Shown: positions 52,337 to 61,210, counted from the stretch's first letter. The stretch: DNA of 64,000 bases from Mesobacillus campisalis (GCF_000986785.1 NZ_LAYY01000004.1:184791-248790), one strand, 5' to 3'. The notes: generated from the sequence alone by a model not told the origin. Numbers and translations are program-made.

Positions 52337-53644
52337 GTGTTACATAAAGAGAAGGAAAAAGCGACGGACGCTCAATCAAATGAAGTACAACGCTATATTC
52401 ATTCTCCTGAAAAACAACAACAACTGTATAAAAGAACATTACTGGTGGTTGTTATATCCCAGGTTTTTGGAGGGGCAGGACTTGCGGCGGGAATAGCAGT
52501 GGGGGCCCTTCTAGCCCAGGATATGCTAGGTTCAGATAGTGTAACGGGAATTCCTACAGCGTTGTTTACTTTAGGGTCCGCAGGGGCCGCATTCCTTGTG
52601 GGACGGCTTTCCCAGCGATTTGGACGGCGTTTTGGACTGGCGATGGGGTTTTTGGCAGGAGGTTTCGGTGCCATTGGAGTCGTCATTTCAGCATTAACCA
52701 ATAGCATCCTGCTCTTATTTATTTCACTGCTTGTCTATGGAGCCGGATCGGCTACCAACCTGCAAGCACGCTACGCTGGAACGGACTTGGCGAACTCGGC
52801 ACAAAGGGCAAAGGCTGTCAGTATAGCCATGGTTTCCACCACAATCGGTGCTGTTGCCGGTCCAAACCTTGTTGATGTCATGGGGAAGTTCGCTCTATCC
52901 ATTGGAGTTCCCGCTTTAGCTGGTCCATTTATATTAGCTGCTGCAGGGTACATACTTGCCGGTTTGGGTATCTTCTTTTTCCTTCGCCCAGATCCCTTTG
53001 TTGTTGCAAAAGCAATAGCAGCTGCTCAAGTAACAACCAGTAAATTTCTCTCGGAGAGCAACGCTAATCCGTTATCGGAAAACAGGCGAGGCATTTTAGC
53101 AGGAGCCGCAGTAATGATTCTCACCCAATTTGTGATGATGGCCATTATGACGATGACCCCCGTGCATATGGGACACCATGGACATGATTTGAATGAAGTG
53201 GGGTTGGTCATTGGATTCCATATAGGTGCCATGTTTTTGCCATCTTTAGTGACAGGCATTCTTGTTGATAAAATTGGGCGCGGAGTTATGGCAATTGCCT
53301 CCGCCATTACGATGCTTACTTCCGGCTTTCTGGCTGCAATGGGGCCTGCTGATTCAATGGCAGTGCTCATTACAGCACTTGCTTTACTCGGGCTCGGCTG
53401 GAATTTTGGGTTAATTAGCGGCACAGCTATTCTTGTAGATGCAGCTTCGCCATCAACCCGGGCTAAGACACAGGGTTCTGTAGATGTTTGGATTGCCTTG
53501 TCAGGTGCATTAGGGGGAGGCTTATCTGGAATAGTTGTAGCGCATTCCAGCTTTGCAGCCCTTTCCAATACTGGTGCTTTGCTTATATTACTGATTATTC
53601 CTATTGTTATTTGGGCGGGCAATAAGCAGGATGAGATTAAATAA
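52337..53644 (+). CDS. Major facilitator superfamily transporter
   Basis: 435 aa from the GTG at 52337, eight bases after AAAGGGAG; the ATG at 52331 sits too close to that site. A hydrophilic start is followed by twelve hydrophobic segments. The MFS loop 2-3 motif is seen as VGRLSQRFGRRFGLAMG (about residue 90), and the matching motif in the second half as GILVDKIGRGVMAIAS. Drug or metabolite efflux is most likely, with no substrate evidence. Single gene, with a terminator about 135 bp downstream. Confidence 0.85.
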   Translation: MLHKEKEKATDAQSNEVQRYIHSPEKQQQLYKRTLLVVVISQVFGGAGLAAGIAVGALLAQDMLGSDSVTGIPTALFTLGSAGAAFLVGRLSQRFGRRFGLAMGFLAGGFGAIGVVISALTNSILLLFISLLVYGAGSATNLQARYAGTDLANSAQRAKAVSIAMVSTTIGAVAGPNLVDVMGKFALSIGVPALAGPFILAAAGYILAGLGIFFFLRPDPFVVAKAIAAAQVTTSKFLSESNANPLSENRRGILAGAAVMILTQFVMMAIMTMTPVHMGHHGHDLNEVGLVIGFHIGAMFLPSLVTGILVDKIGRGVMAIASAITMLTSGFLAAMGPADSMAVLITALALLGLGWNFGLISGTAILVDAASPSTRAKTQGSVDVWIALSGALGGGLSGIVVAHSSFAALSNTGALLILLIIPIVIWAGNKQDEIK

Positions 53645-53777
53645 AAAGGGTACTGAACTGTTTTTGCATAAAGGGCAGAGACTAAATAAAGCATCTTAGA
53701 CGAGAAAAAACGCATGGGAATTTTCTAACTAACGGATTCGGTTTTCGAGTACAAAAACTTAATTCTCATACAAATTA

Positions 53778-53816
53778 GCAGACCAATTCGCAACTGAATT
53801 GGTCTGCATCTTTTTG
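53778..53816 (+). terminator. Rho-independent terminator after the MFS gene
   Basis: Perfect arms GCAGACCAATTC (53778-53789) and GAATTGGTCTGC (53796-53807), then ATCTTTTTG. The remaining intergenic part, 53817-53985, shows nothing else. Confidence 0.9.
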
Positions 53817-53985
53817 TTGATATATCAGGATTTTATGTGCATTTCAAGGGTTTTTACCACCTGAATTCGCACCTCTTTCAGCATGGACAGAAGTTATTGT
53901 TAGTGTGCAAATTCATATGCTAAGTTAATCAGATTGGAGTGTTAAAAACGGTGAGCAGGTTATTTATGTTAAAATGATAGGAGTC

Positions 53986-54014
53986 TTATTAAACAAAACG
54001 GGGAGTTTAATTGA
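53986..54014 (+). repeat. Dispersed repeat, partial copy
   Basis: TTATTAAACAAAACGGGGAG then TTTAATTGAG, like the second half of the copies at 16127, 17311 and 19231. It lies directly before the nuclease gene and provides no T-run hairpin here. Confidence 0.5.
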
Positions 54015-54032
54015 GGGTGGAAGAGTACTAAA

Positions 54033-54974
54033 ATGAAAAAGAAAAAGAACATTTTATTCTTACTTATAACAATCACCTTTATGGCTGGTTGTACCAACGT
54101 AGAAGATACATCCAATACAATTGTAGAAACAGATTCACAAAAAATAGTCGAATCCGAAGGAAATAAAAATAATGCGAAAGAAGAAACTGTCTCCACAGTT
54201 CCGGAAGAAACGGCAACCGAACCAAATAATGAACTATTCTCAGGCTACAAACTTATTGAAGTTGATGGCGGTAATCTGTCTGGACATCGTGAACCTAATG
54301 TTGTCGTTGACATTGGGTATGGGGACCGTGAATATTGGGCATTTACAAATGAATACGGGCAGCTAGTACGTGTCATTGCTGACGAAATCACCCTGCAGGA
54401 TGACAGCAGCGAACCTGTATTATCTTCTGGAAGATACTATCCTGATGAGGCAAAGGTTCCGGGTGTTAGAAGTGAAGTTTTAGATGAAGGCCATATCATT
54501 GCTGATTCTCTCGGTGGGGTAGCAAATGCTTATAATATCACTCCACAAGATAGTACGCTCAATCGACACGGCGATCAAGCTTATATGGAAGATTCAATCA
54601 GTAGAGCGGGTGGTGCTGCTGATTTTGAAGCAATTATCACTTATCCCAATACACAGACACAGATTCCTTCGAGTTATCAATATACTTACACGATAATGGG
54701 CAACAAGATCGTTGATACATTTGACAACGTGAACCCTGACGAAGTAAACGCATCACTCGGTTTAACAGACAGTGAATCAGATGAATCAACCGAACCCGCT
54801 GAATCAACAGGATCAAACACAGAAGATGATATTTCCAGCGTAGATACAAACGGCAATGGACAGGTGACGATCAAAGAAGCAAAGGAAGCGGGTTTCAGTA
54901 TGCCAATAACGAGCGATCATTGGTTATACCCATATATGGATGATCGTGATAATGACGGTATGGTAGGTGAGTAA
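54033..54974 (+). CDS. Secreted DNA/RNA non-specific endonuclease lipoprotein with an Excalibur-type end
   Basis: 313 aa. Lipoprotein signal peptide: MKKKKNILFLLITITF then MAGC, lipid-anchored Cys about residue 20, followed by an acidic linker. The nuclease domain has DEGHIIADSLGG (DRGH-type catalytic His) and NITPQDSTLNRHG (metal-binding Asn). The C-terminal part carries calcium-loop-like VDTNGNGQVTIKEA and MDDRDNDGMVGE, as in Excalibur domains. It is expected to sit outside the membrane and degrade nucleic acids, for nutrition, competition or uptake. Start with GGGTGGAAGAG. The terminator after it is part of a repeated sequence. Confidence 0.88.
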   Translation: MKKKKNILFLLITITFMAGCTNVEDTSNTIVETDSQKIVESEGNKNNAKEETVSTVPEETATEPNNELFSGYKLIEVDGGNLSGHREPNVVVDIGYGDREYWAFTNEYGQLVRVIADEITLQDDSSEPVLSSGRYYPDEAKVPGVRSEVLDEGHIIADSLGGVANAYNITPQDSTLNRHGDQAYMEDSISRAGGAADFEAIITYPNTQTQIPSSYQYTYTIMGNKIVDTFDNVNPDEVNASLGLTDSESDESTEPAESTGSNTEDDISSVDTNGNGQVTIKEAKEAGFSMPITSDHWLYPYMDDRDNDGMVGE

Positions 54975-55037
54975 ACCTCTAAAACTTCGAGGCTACTATA
55001 AAGAAAGCTCAGAGCAGAATGGCTCCGAGCTTTTTTG
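54971..55037 (+). repeat. 67-bp direct repeat (left copy), including the nuclease terminator
   Basis: GTAAACCTCTAAAACTTCGA..ACTATAAAGAAAGCTCAGAG, then a GCTCCGAGC arm and T-run: a rho-independent terminator (about 55005-55037). It recurs with few changes at 58478-58545. The IS110 fragment begins exactly where this copy ends. Confidence 0.8.
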
Positions 55038-55655
55038 TGTGAAAATAAATACTTCTATTGGTCTTTGTATTCCATGGATACTGCTCTCCACGTCTTCGGC
55101 ATCCACGTAACCTTGTTCCACCAGTTTTTTTAGCAGCTTCCTCCCTAAAACGCCGAAAACGTCAGAAATTCCTGTGCCCAGCTTGACATTTGAACGCTCA
55201 AGAACCTTTTGAATTCGGTTTTTCTCAGAAGTTAAATGGCCAATCCATTTCTTCCGGAACGTGTAAGATCCCTCAATTCCCGGATTTCAACGTGCGGAAC
55301 AAAGCCTTTTTTATCAGTCCATGCCGTAATAGCTTGGCAATCCATCCAGAGTCGGAGACATCGGTTTTCCTGCCAGGAACATTCTTAATCCGTTGGGCAT
55401 TGGCCAGGATGATACCAAAAAAGTCTTCCAGGACATTGAAGACCGGCTTCCAGTAGATGCCAGTGCTTTCCATCGCAATGTGGGTAACACTGTAATCCTC
55501 AAGCCATTTCAAAAGACGGAAGAGATCCTTAGTCAAGGTGGGAAAGGTTTCGTCAGCTTGACCTGATTCTCATCCTGCCTTCCGGTAATGACACACGCCA
55601 CGATGGTTTCAGAGTGGACATCCAAACCAGCACAGCGTTCGATAAATACTCCCAT
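55038..55655 (-). mobile_element. IS110-family transposase fragment (frameshifted, 3'-truncated)
   Basis: The minus strand starts at an ATG (55655) behind TTTGGAGGACGG: MGVFIERCAGLDVHSETIVA (RuvC-like DEDD start). After a frameshift near 55540 it continues HIAMESTGIYWKPVFNVLED and ANAQRIKNVPGRKTDVSDS, the second acidic motif. A second shift near 55320 leads to HLTSEKNRIQKVLER and LLKKLVEQGYVDAEDVE. It stops at the 54971-55037 repeat, about half of a normal 400-aa transposase; the Ser-containing C-terminal domain is missing. Dead remnant. Confidence 0.8.
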
Positions 55656-56046
55656 GAATTCCGTCCTCCAAAGCAAAGTTAAAATCACAAACAGTGAATG
55701 GATTTGAAATTGGGCATTTTTCTGTCCGTGGTCATCCTTCCAAACGGAAAGAGCCAGCAAAGGGTTGGTCACCAAATCCATTCAAACAGTTTTGTGTGCT
55801 GTATTGTATTACTTGTATGGGTATGATTAAACCAATATAAATTGACTATCCTTCCCAAAAGGGAACCGGTTACCATAATACAGGTTTCCATACGATTATA
55901 GAAGAAGATCGCAAGCCAGATTAGTTATGAAAGAAGGTATAACATATTAATTTTAGAATAGCAAAGTTATAGACATACTATAACTAGCCGTATTTCCTTG
56001 ACATAAATTTCTTAAAACTATAACATTGAATATAAATTAAATATAT
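55656..56046. other. Intergenic region between the IS110 fragment and the TPP riboswitch
   Basis: Probably contains the IS110 left end and the promoter of the riboswitch transcript. TTGACATAAATTTC (about 55997) could be a -35 element, with a TATAAA-type -10 near 56027. No gene seen. Confidence 0.4.
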
Positions 56047-56130
56047 GCACTAGGGGTGTTATTTAACTGAGATGAGTATAAACTCAAACCCTTTGAACCT
56101 GATCTAGCTGAAACTAGCGTAGGAAAGTGT
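56047..56130 (+). promoter_or_regulatory. TPP riboswitch (THI element)
   Basis: Conserved blocks in order: CACTAGGGGTG, ACTGAGATGAG, ACCCTTTGAACCTGATCTAG and AACTAGCGTAGGAAAGTG. P1 is GCACT (56047-56051) with AGTGT (56126-56130). Binding of thiamine pyrophosphate closes P1. UAGGAAAGU (56120-56128) is fully complementary to ACUUUCCUA (56199-56207) in the following terminator, a classic switch: with TPP the terminator forms, without it the antiterminator forms. It controls the SDR and LLM genes downstream. Confidence 0.93.
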
Positions 56131-56192
56131 AAACTCTAATACATACTTAAAGAGCGATTGTGCCTTATTTTTAATATGTAGTTAATTGTTTT

Positions 56193-56232
56193 TACGTAAC
56201 TTTCCTATGGGAAGGTTGCGTATTTTTTATTT
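56193..56232 (+). terminator. Riboswitch-controlled terminator
   Basis: 12-bp stem ACGTAACTTTCC / GGGAAGGTTGCGT around TAT, followed by ATTTTTTATTTT. It overlaps the antiterminator pairing described for the TPP riboswitch and lies 55 bp before the SDR start. Confidence 0.9.
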
Positions 56233-56286
56233 TATCGATCATTTTATTATGTAAGTTTCATCAAAATTAAACATATAGGAGTTGTT

Positions 56287-57042
56287 ATGATGACTAGAAC
56301 AGTATTAGTAACAGGCGGCAGCAGAGGTTTAGGAGCAACAATCGTAAAGACATTGGCACAACAAGGGTTTCAAGTGGTGATCAATTACTATAAAAGCAAA
56401 GATGCTGCTGAGCAGCTCGTTTCTGAGATTGGTGAAGAGAAGGCTATTGCCATTCAGGCTGATGTAACCAATCGTAAAGAAGTAGATGAGTTGGTAAAAA
56501 AAGCAACGGAATATTTTGGTCAAATCGATGTTGTAGTCAACAATGCTTTAGTAGACTTCAAATTTGATCCAAACAAACAGAAATCCTTCACAGAACTCAC
56601 ATGGGATGATTATCAAAAACAACTAGATGGTACTTTAAAAGGAGCATTTAATGTCGCTCAAAGCGTCATCCCTCAATTTATTGAACGGAAAAATGGAAGT
56701 ATCATAAGTATAGGTACGAATTTATTTCAAAATCCTGTTGTACCCTACCACGAATATACAACAGCGAAAGCTGGATTAATAGGTTTTACACGTAATATCG
56801 CTTCTGAATTGGGAGTATATGGTATAAAAGCGAATGTAGTTTCAGGTGGATTATTAAAAATGACTGACGCCAGTGCTGTTACAACACCAGAAGTATTCGA
56901 TTTAATTGCTCAATCAACCCCATTGAAGAAGGTGACCACACCTCAAGATGTAGCCAATATGGTCGCTTATTTATCTTCGGAACATGCGAATGGTATTACA
57001 GGTCAAAACCTCACCGTAGATGGCGGTTTGACAATGAACTAA
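56287..57042 (+). CDS. SDR-family oxidoreductase under TPP riboswitch control
   Basis: 251 aa with AGGAGTTGTT before ATG. SDR marks: TGGSRGLG, VVNNALVDF (NNAG variant NNAL), a catalytic Ser in SIGTN, and YTTAKAG (Tyr-x3-Lys); the C-terminus has TGQNLTVDGG. It resembles 3-oxoacyl-ACP reductases by pattern. Because it is behind a TPP riboswitch and followed 82 bp later by a flavin monooxygenase, its substrate is probably linked to thiamine: a precursor, breakdown product or salvage intermediate. That link is inference. Confidence 0.85.
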   Translation: MMTRTVLVTGGSRGLGATIVKTLAQQGFQVVINYYKSKDAAEQLVSEIGEEKAIAIQADVTNRKEVDELVKKATEYFGQIDVVVNNALVDFKFDPNKQKSFTELTWDDYQKQLDGTLKGAFNVAQSVIPQFIERKNGSIISIGTNLFQNPVVPYHEYTTAKAGLIGFTRNIASELGVYGIKANVVSGGLLKMTDASAVTTPEVFDLIAQSTPLKKVTTPQDVANMVAYLSSEHANGITGQNLTVDGGLTMN

Positions 57043-57123
57043 TAACTTAAATCACAAAAGATCACCCTTTCAAAACGGAGTATGCAAGACAGTCAATAAT
57101 ATTACACTTTGAGGTGTAAACCA

Positions 57124-58431
57124 ATGATAAAAACGAAAGAAAAACAACTGCATTTAGGTGTTTTGCTGTATGGTTGCGGACACCACCAAGCTGCTTGGTT
57201 AATGCCTGACTCAAGCGTTGAACGGATTGGAGACATTTCCTATTACCAATCTTTAGCACAGTTAGCGGAAAAAGGTTACTTTGATGCAGTATTCTTTGCT
57301 GATAAACAATCATTTCTATCGAAAGATTCTAGTGATATGCCAGCATTTTGGTTGGATCCAATCGTCAATTTAACAGCTATTTCTCAAGTGACCAATTATG
57401 TGGGATTGGTTTCAACGATTTCAAGTACTTTTTCTAATCCTTTCACAGCTTCACGACAATTATTAAGTTTAGACCATGTTACAAAAGGACGTGTTGGTTG
57501 GAATCTTGTTACGTCAATGACGGATTTAGAGGCGTTAAATCATGGTATGGAAGGATTACCTTCCCATGAAGAACGCTATGAGAAGGCTGATGAATTTGCT
57601 GCTTTAATGAATAAGTTATTTCTTTCATGGGACAGCAATGAGTTTCTACATGATCGAGAAGAAAAAAAATTGATCAATCCTTCAAACATTCAGCCTGTTC
57701 ATCACAATGGTACCTATTTTAAAGTGTATGGTCCATCCACTACGCCAAAAAGTCCGCAAGGCAAACCGGTATCAATGCAAGCAGGGGCATCTAAACAAGG
57801 CATAGCATTAGCCGCAAAATATGCGGATGCAGTCTATTCAGTGTCGTGGAACTTAAAGCAAGCAAAAAAATTTCGTAAAAAATTAGATGAACAAGTTAAA
57901 CAAAGCCAAGACAGCAATAGACATATTAAAGTATTTCCAGGCTTAGTCACCTATGTAGGTCATACCCATGAAGAAGCTTTAGCCAAAAAAGCAGCATTAG
58001 ATGAGCAATTACCTATTGAAACAGCTTTAAAACAGTTGAGTTTCTTTATTCAACAAGACTGTTTTAATTGGGAACTTGATAAAGAAGTACCTCCGTTACC
58101 ACCAGTAGAAGAATTTACTGGTCCAGTTGGACGTTACGAAACGATACTAGAAATTATTAAGGATACACAACCTACAGTAAGAGAATTATTAGGATATCTT
58201 AATGCAGGCGGTGGACACCACACGCTGATAGGTACACCCGAGGAAATTGTGGATCAGATGGAAGACTGGTTTGAAGCGGGTGTGGCTGACGGATTTAATC
58301 TAATGCCCCCTACATTACCTGGTAGTTTAGAAGACTTTGTTGAATTGATCGTTCCTGAAATGCAAAAAAGAGGTATTTTCAGAAAGAAGTATGAAGGTCA
58401 TACCTTCCGTGAATATTTAGGATTAACATAA
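57124..58431 (+). CDS. LLM-class flavin-dependent monooxygenase (NtaA/SnaA/DszA type)
   Basis: 435 aa from the ATG at 57124, seven bases after GAGGTG; the in-frame TTG at 57109 lacks a site. Features of the NtaA/SnaA/DszA branch of the luciferase-like fold: AFFADKQ-like VFFADKQSFLS, WLDPIVNLTAISQVT, VTKGRVGWNLVTSM, GKPVSMQAGASKQG, and a C-terminal DGFNLMPPTLP. These enzymes use reduced FMN to oxidise small S- or N-containing compounds. In a TPP-riboswitch operon it may act on a thiazole or pyrimidine relative. Ends with the 58478 repeat, which carries a terminator. Confidence 0.9.
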   Translation: MIKTKEKQLHLGVLLYGCGHHQAAWLMPDSSVERIGDISYYQSLAQLAEKGYFDAVFFADKQSFLSKDSSDMPAFWLDPIVNLTAISQVTNYVGLVSTISSTFSNPFTASRQLLSLDHVTKGRVGWNLVTSMTDLEALNHGMEGLPSHEERYEKADEFAALMNKLFLSWDSNEFLHDREEKKLINPSNIQPVHHNGTYFKVYGPSTTPKSPQGKPVSMQAGASKQGIALAAKYADAVYSVSWNLKQAKKFRKKLDEQVKQSQDSNRHIKVFPGLVTYVGHTHEEALAKKAALDEQLPIETALKQLSFFIQQDCFNWELDKEVPPLPPVEEFTGPVGRYETILEIIKDTQPTVRELLGYLNAGGGHHTLIGTPEEIVDQMEDWFEAGVADGFNLMPPTLPGSLEDFVELIVPEMQKRGIFRKKYEGHTFREYLGLT

Positions 58432-58477
58432 TAAATGATGATAAAATGACTGTACTAGTTGAAGAGGTAAAATGTTG

Positions 58478-58545
58478 GTAAACTTCTAAAACTCCGAGAC
58501 TACTATAAAGAAAGCTCAGAGCATAATGGGCTCCGAGCTATTTGT
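58478..58545 (+). repeat. 67-bp direct repeat (right copy), acting as terminator
   Basis: GTAAACTTCTAAAACTCCGA, then CTACTATAAAGAAAGCTCAG, AGC and CTCCGAGCT arms. Same as 54971-55037 with few changes. It terminates the LLM gene. The two copies bracket the IS110 fragment and the riboswitch operon. Confidence 0.8.
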
Positions 58546-58576
58546 TTGCTAATTTTACTGCTGAAGAGTTAACTTC

Positions 58577-59269
58577 CTAAAATCGGAGCAGTCCCGCAAC
58601 AATTGGTCCTATAAAGGTACCGATGATGGCACATAATGCCATCGCAACGGAACTCATTGAAAAGGTGAGTTCACTGTATTCGGCAGCTTTAGAGGTTCCT
58701 ATGGCATGTGAGGCACTGCCGAGAGCAATCCCCCTGCCAATGGGGCTATGCACCCGCATCATTTTAAAGATAGCAGGAGCGGCTAATGCACCAAATATCC
58801 CTGCAAGCGTAACACAAACAGTGGCTATAGAGGCATTTCCTCCTAATCCTTCAGCTACTTCCATGGCAACAGGGGAAGTAAGGGATTTAGGGATAATGGA
58901 AAGTGTTAAAGTATCATTGATGCCGAGTATTTTAGACAGGAGGCCAACACTGAACATTCCTGAAATCGTAGCGATCAAAACTCCTCCTGCGATTGTAAAT
59001 GAATATTTCATTAAATAATGACGTTGTTTATATAAAGGATAAGCAAGTGCTACAACCCCTGGCCCTAAAAGGGAAGTGATCCATTGCCCGCCCATCATAT
59101 AATCTTTATACGGGATATTAAGTATAACTAGGGTGACGATGATTAATACCGTCGCTGTTAAAACGGGAAGTAAAAAAGAATAGGAATACCGTTTATACAA
59201 CTTCGTCATTGCAAAGTATGCCAGAACGGTTAATAGAATCATGCAGAACGCGAAGAGAGCTTGTTGCAT
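58577..59269 (-). CDS. LrgB/CidB-family membrane protein
   Basis: 230 aa with eight or so hydrophobic segments; family blocks WITSLLGPGVVALAYPLYKQ, SIPKSLTSPVAMEVAEGLGG and RGIALGSASHAIGTSKAAE. LrgB/CidB proteins pair with holin-like LrgA/CidA and affect murein hydrolase activity, or act in metabolite export. GGAGGTTCAAGA precedes the ATG at 59269. It overlaps the upstream LrgA-type gene by 31 bp. Confidence 0.9.
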   Translation of the reverse strand: MQQALFAFCMILLTVLAYFAMTKLYKRYSYSFLLPVLTATVLIIVTLVILNIPYKDYMMGGQWITSLLGPGVVALAYPLYKQRHYLMKYSFTIAGGVLIATISGMFSVGLLSKILGINDTLTLSIIPKSLTSPVAMEVAEGLGGNASIATVCVTLAGIFGALAAPAIFKMMRVHSPIGRGIALGSASHAIGTSKAAEYSELTFSMSSVAMALCAIIGTFIGPIVAGLLRF

Positions 59270-59643
59270 TCTTGAACCTCCGTTCTTTTCTGTCCTTTTT
59301 TCTCAAAAAATTGGATTGCGGTTCCGGCAATGGCAATGGAAATGCCGGTACTTAACAGAATGGCTGCAACGAGTAATACACCATGAATGGAAAGCAGCGA
59401 AGGATAGTTCATGATCCCAACCGTTGTTGGAACAAACAATAACACCAAAATACTTAGCAAAAACGTGGCTCCATTTTCAATCAGCTTGACAGGAACGATT
59501 TTTAAACATAGGCAAATAAAAAGCAACAAGAGTCCTATGATGCTGCCCGGAATGGCCAGGTGGAAATAGTTTTGAATATAACTTCCAATGAAGTAAAAGA
59601 GATATAAAATGCCAAACTGGAATACAGTGGTGAGAATCTTCAT
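59239..59643 (-). CDS. LrgA/CidA-family holin-like membrane protein
   Basis: 134 aa from the ATG at 59643, giving the family start MKILTTVFQFGILYLFYFIG; the longer frame from 59724 adds a basic leader. Four membrane helices, and the conserved NYFHLAIPGSIIGLLLLF and LFVPTTVGIMNY blocks. Partner of the LrgB-type protein, with which it overlaps. No LytSR-type regulator genes are nearby, so control is not visible here. Confidence 0.85.
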   Translation of the reverse strand: MKILTTVFQFGILYLFYFIGSYIQNYFHLAIPGSIIGLLLLFICLCLKIVPVKLIENGATFLLSILVLLFVPTTVGIMNYPSLLSIHGVLLVAAILLSTGISIAIAGTAIQFFEKKGQKRTEVQECNKLSSRSA

Positions 59644-59952
59644 GTTGTGTTGTTCCACTTTTCGGAAACAACTTCCCTTCTTTCTTATAAAAATAAAAAC
59701 TTCTGATATTAGGAGGTAGTTCATCGCATATTTTTGGGGTTATCCGTATTGTTATAACCTGCGACAAGAGGAAAAGAACCATATGGTAGCTGGTATACCT
59801 GATAGCAAGAACTTAGTATATCATTGGTTTTGTCTTTTAACAACACAAGGTATGGGTTATAAGGCATAAGCATTGGGACAAGCTGTACTAGTGCATGAAT
59901 GATAGGAGAATAAATGAAACGCAGGGGGGAGAAACAAGAGACCCTCCTGTTT
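59644..59952. other. Intergenic region, nothing recognised
   Basis: It holds the upstream region of the LrgA/LrgB pair. A weak hairpin, CAGGGGGG and CCCTCCTG (about 59923-59951), followed by TTTTC on the plus strand, might be a terminator. No gene. Confidence 0.4.
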
Positions 59953-60657
59953 TCATTTATATAAGAAAACCTTCAGATTATCTTTTCTGTCTAGGGTAGC
60001 AAGCAGGACGTTTTTAACCTCAGTTTGGAATGCCATTTCCAGTTTAGAAATCACCCACTCCGCATCCTTATGAGTCTGTTGCAGCTCCTTCTCCATTATT
60101 CTTCCTTCCTTAATAATGGTCCTCGGAAAATCAAAGGGCTCCACATCAATTTGGCAGGTTGAAGGAGTAAGCGGTTCATATTTTGGATCCAGGAAAAAGG
60201 AAATTCTTCCTTCGGCTTCCCAAAGGGCTAAGGCCACTTTGTTAACATCTGTTACCTTTTCTTTCCGTAATTCTTCTAACAAAACATCGATCGAAATCCT
60301 CGCTTTCTTTAATCCAGTATGTATGATTTCTCCATTCTGAACAATTTTAATAGGTGTTTGATTGACCAACTTTCTGACTAGAGGCCATTTGAGAATAATG
60401 AAAATACTTATAAGATACAAGGCCACTAATACTGTTGTAGTGATAACGGACCCTTTCAGTCCAAGCTTTTCATCCGATAGCGGATGTGCAATGATGTTTC
60501 CGATGATTAAGGCCATGACGAAGTCCAAGAGTCTCAATTGTGAGATCGCGCGTTGTCCTAAAGCTCTGGCAACAACGACGATAAAGAAATAGGAAACGAC
60601 AGCACGAAGAATCCACTCCATGAGTGTAAGTGTTTCCTGACCTTGTGCAAAATCCAT
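59953..60657 (-). CDS. DUF421 (YetF-family) membrane protein
   Basis: 234 aa. Three N-terminal membrane helices, conserved LGQRAISQLRLLDFVMALIIG-type stretch (seen as LGQRAISQLRLLDF and IIGNIIAHPLSDE), then the soluble DUF421 domain (IKIVQNGEIIHTGLKKARIS, VALALWEAEGRISFFLD). YetF-type proteins of Bacillus occur at the membrane and in spores; function is unknown. Transcribed alone. Confidence 0.88.
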   Translation of the reverse strand: MDFAQGQETLTLMEWILRAVVSYFFIVVVARALGQRAISQLRLLDFVMALIIGNIIAHPLSDEKLGLKGSVITTTVLVALYLISIFIILKWPLVRKLVNQTPIKIVQNGEIIHTGLKKARISIDVLLEELRKEKVTDVNKVALALWEAEGRISFFLDPKYEPLTPSTCQIDVEPFDFPRTIIKEGRIMEKELQQTHKDAEWVISKLEMAFQTEVKNVLLATLDRKDNLKVFLYK

Positions 60658-60771
60658 TTTTCCGACACATCCTTTATGCCAATCACTGCCATATTAGTGT
60701 ATCTCTTTTACTTTTTATCATCCGTATCCATATTTAATAACAGCCGATTTCAAAAATATCAAAAAATATCA

Positions 60772-60848
60772 TACAGTACCTTGTATTGAACAGTACTGTA
60801 TGATATATTTTTTATAAAGGTATTCTAAATAAAACAGTACTGTATAAT
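60772..60848 (+). promoter_or_regulatory. PadR promoter with repeated ACAGTACTGTA operators
   Basis: ACAGTACTGTA occurs at 60790-60800 and 60834-60844 (spacing 44 bp), and a degenerate ATACAGTACC at 60771-60780. ACAGTACTGT is a perfect 10-bp palindrome. The right site overlaps the -10 TATAAT (60843-60848) of the padR gene, which fits autorepression. Assigning the sites to this PadR protein is inference. Confidence 0.65.
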
Positions 60849-60886
60849 AAATAGTAGTGAAATGTTAGGAGTGAGGTGGCTGAACA

Positions 60887-61210
60887 ATGAACGTACAATT
60901 TAAAAAAGGCGTATTAGAATTATGTGTTCTTGTTTTACTGAATAAGAAGGATCGTTATGGATATGAGCTTGTTCAAAAGATATCAGAGCAGATTGATATA
61001 TCCGAAGGATCTGCGTACCCATTATTAAGACGATTGACAAAAGAGGGATACTTTACGACATACTTAAAAGAATCAACCGAAGGGCCGCCAAGGAAGTATT
61101 ATCAGTTAACAGACAGTGGAAAATCATATCTTCATGACCTGCTTCAAGAATGGGAAGAATTCACAAATGGGGTAAATCAATTAATAAAAGAAGGTGTAAA
61201 TGGTGACTAA
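60887..61210 (+). CDS. PadR-family transcriptional regulator
   Basis: 107 aa, the short (PadR-s2) form. Winged helix: [20 protein letters not shown], the recognition region [19 protein letters not shown], the wing [15 protein letters not shown] [14 protein letters not shown], and a C-terminal dimer helix. First gene of a three-gene operon (PadR, DUF1700, DUF4097) known in many Firmicutes, which in related bacteria responds to envelope stress. Ribosome binding site AGGAGTGAGGTGG. Overlaps the next gene by 11 bp. Confidence 0.9.
   Translation: MNVQFKKGVLELCVLVLLNKKDRYGYELVQKISEQIDISEGSAYPLLRRLTKEGYFTTYLKESTEGPPRKYYQLTDSGKSYLHDLLQEWEEFTNGVNQLIKEGVNGD

Noticed and set aside
53026..53715. 229-aa frame on the minus strand
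   Set aside because: Antisense to the MFS transporter, no site, shadow composition.
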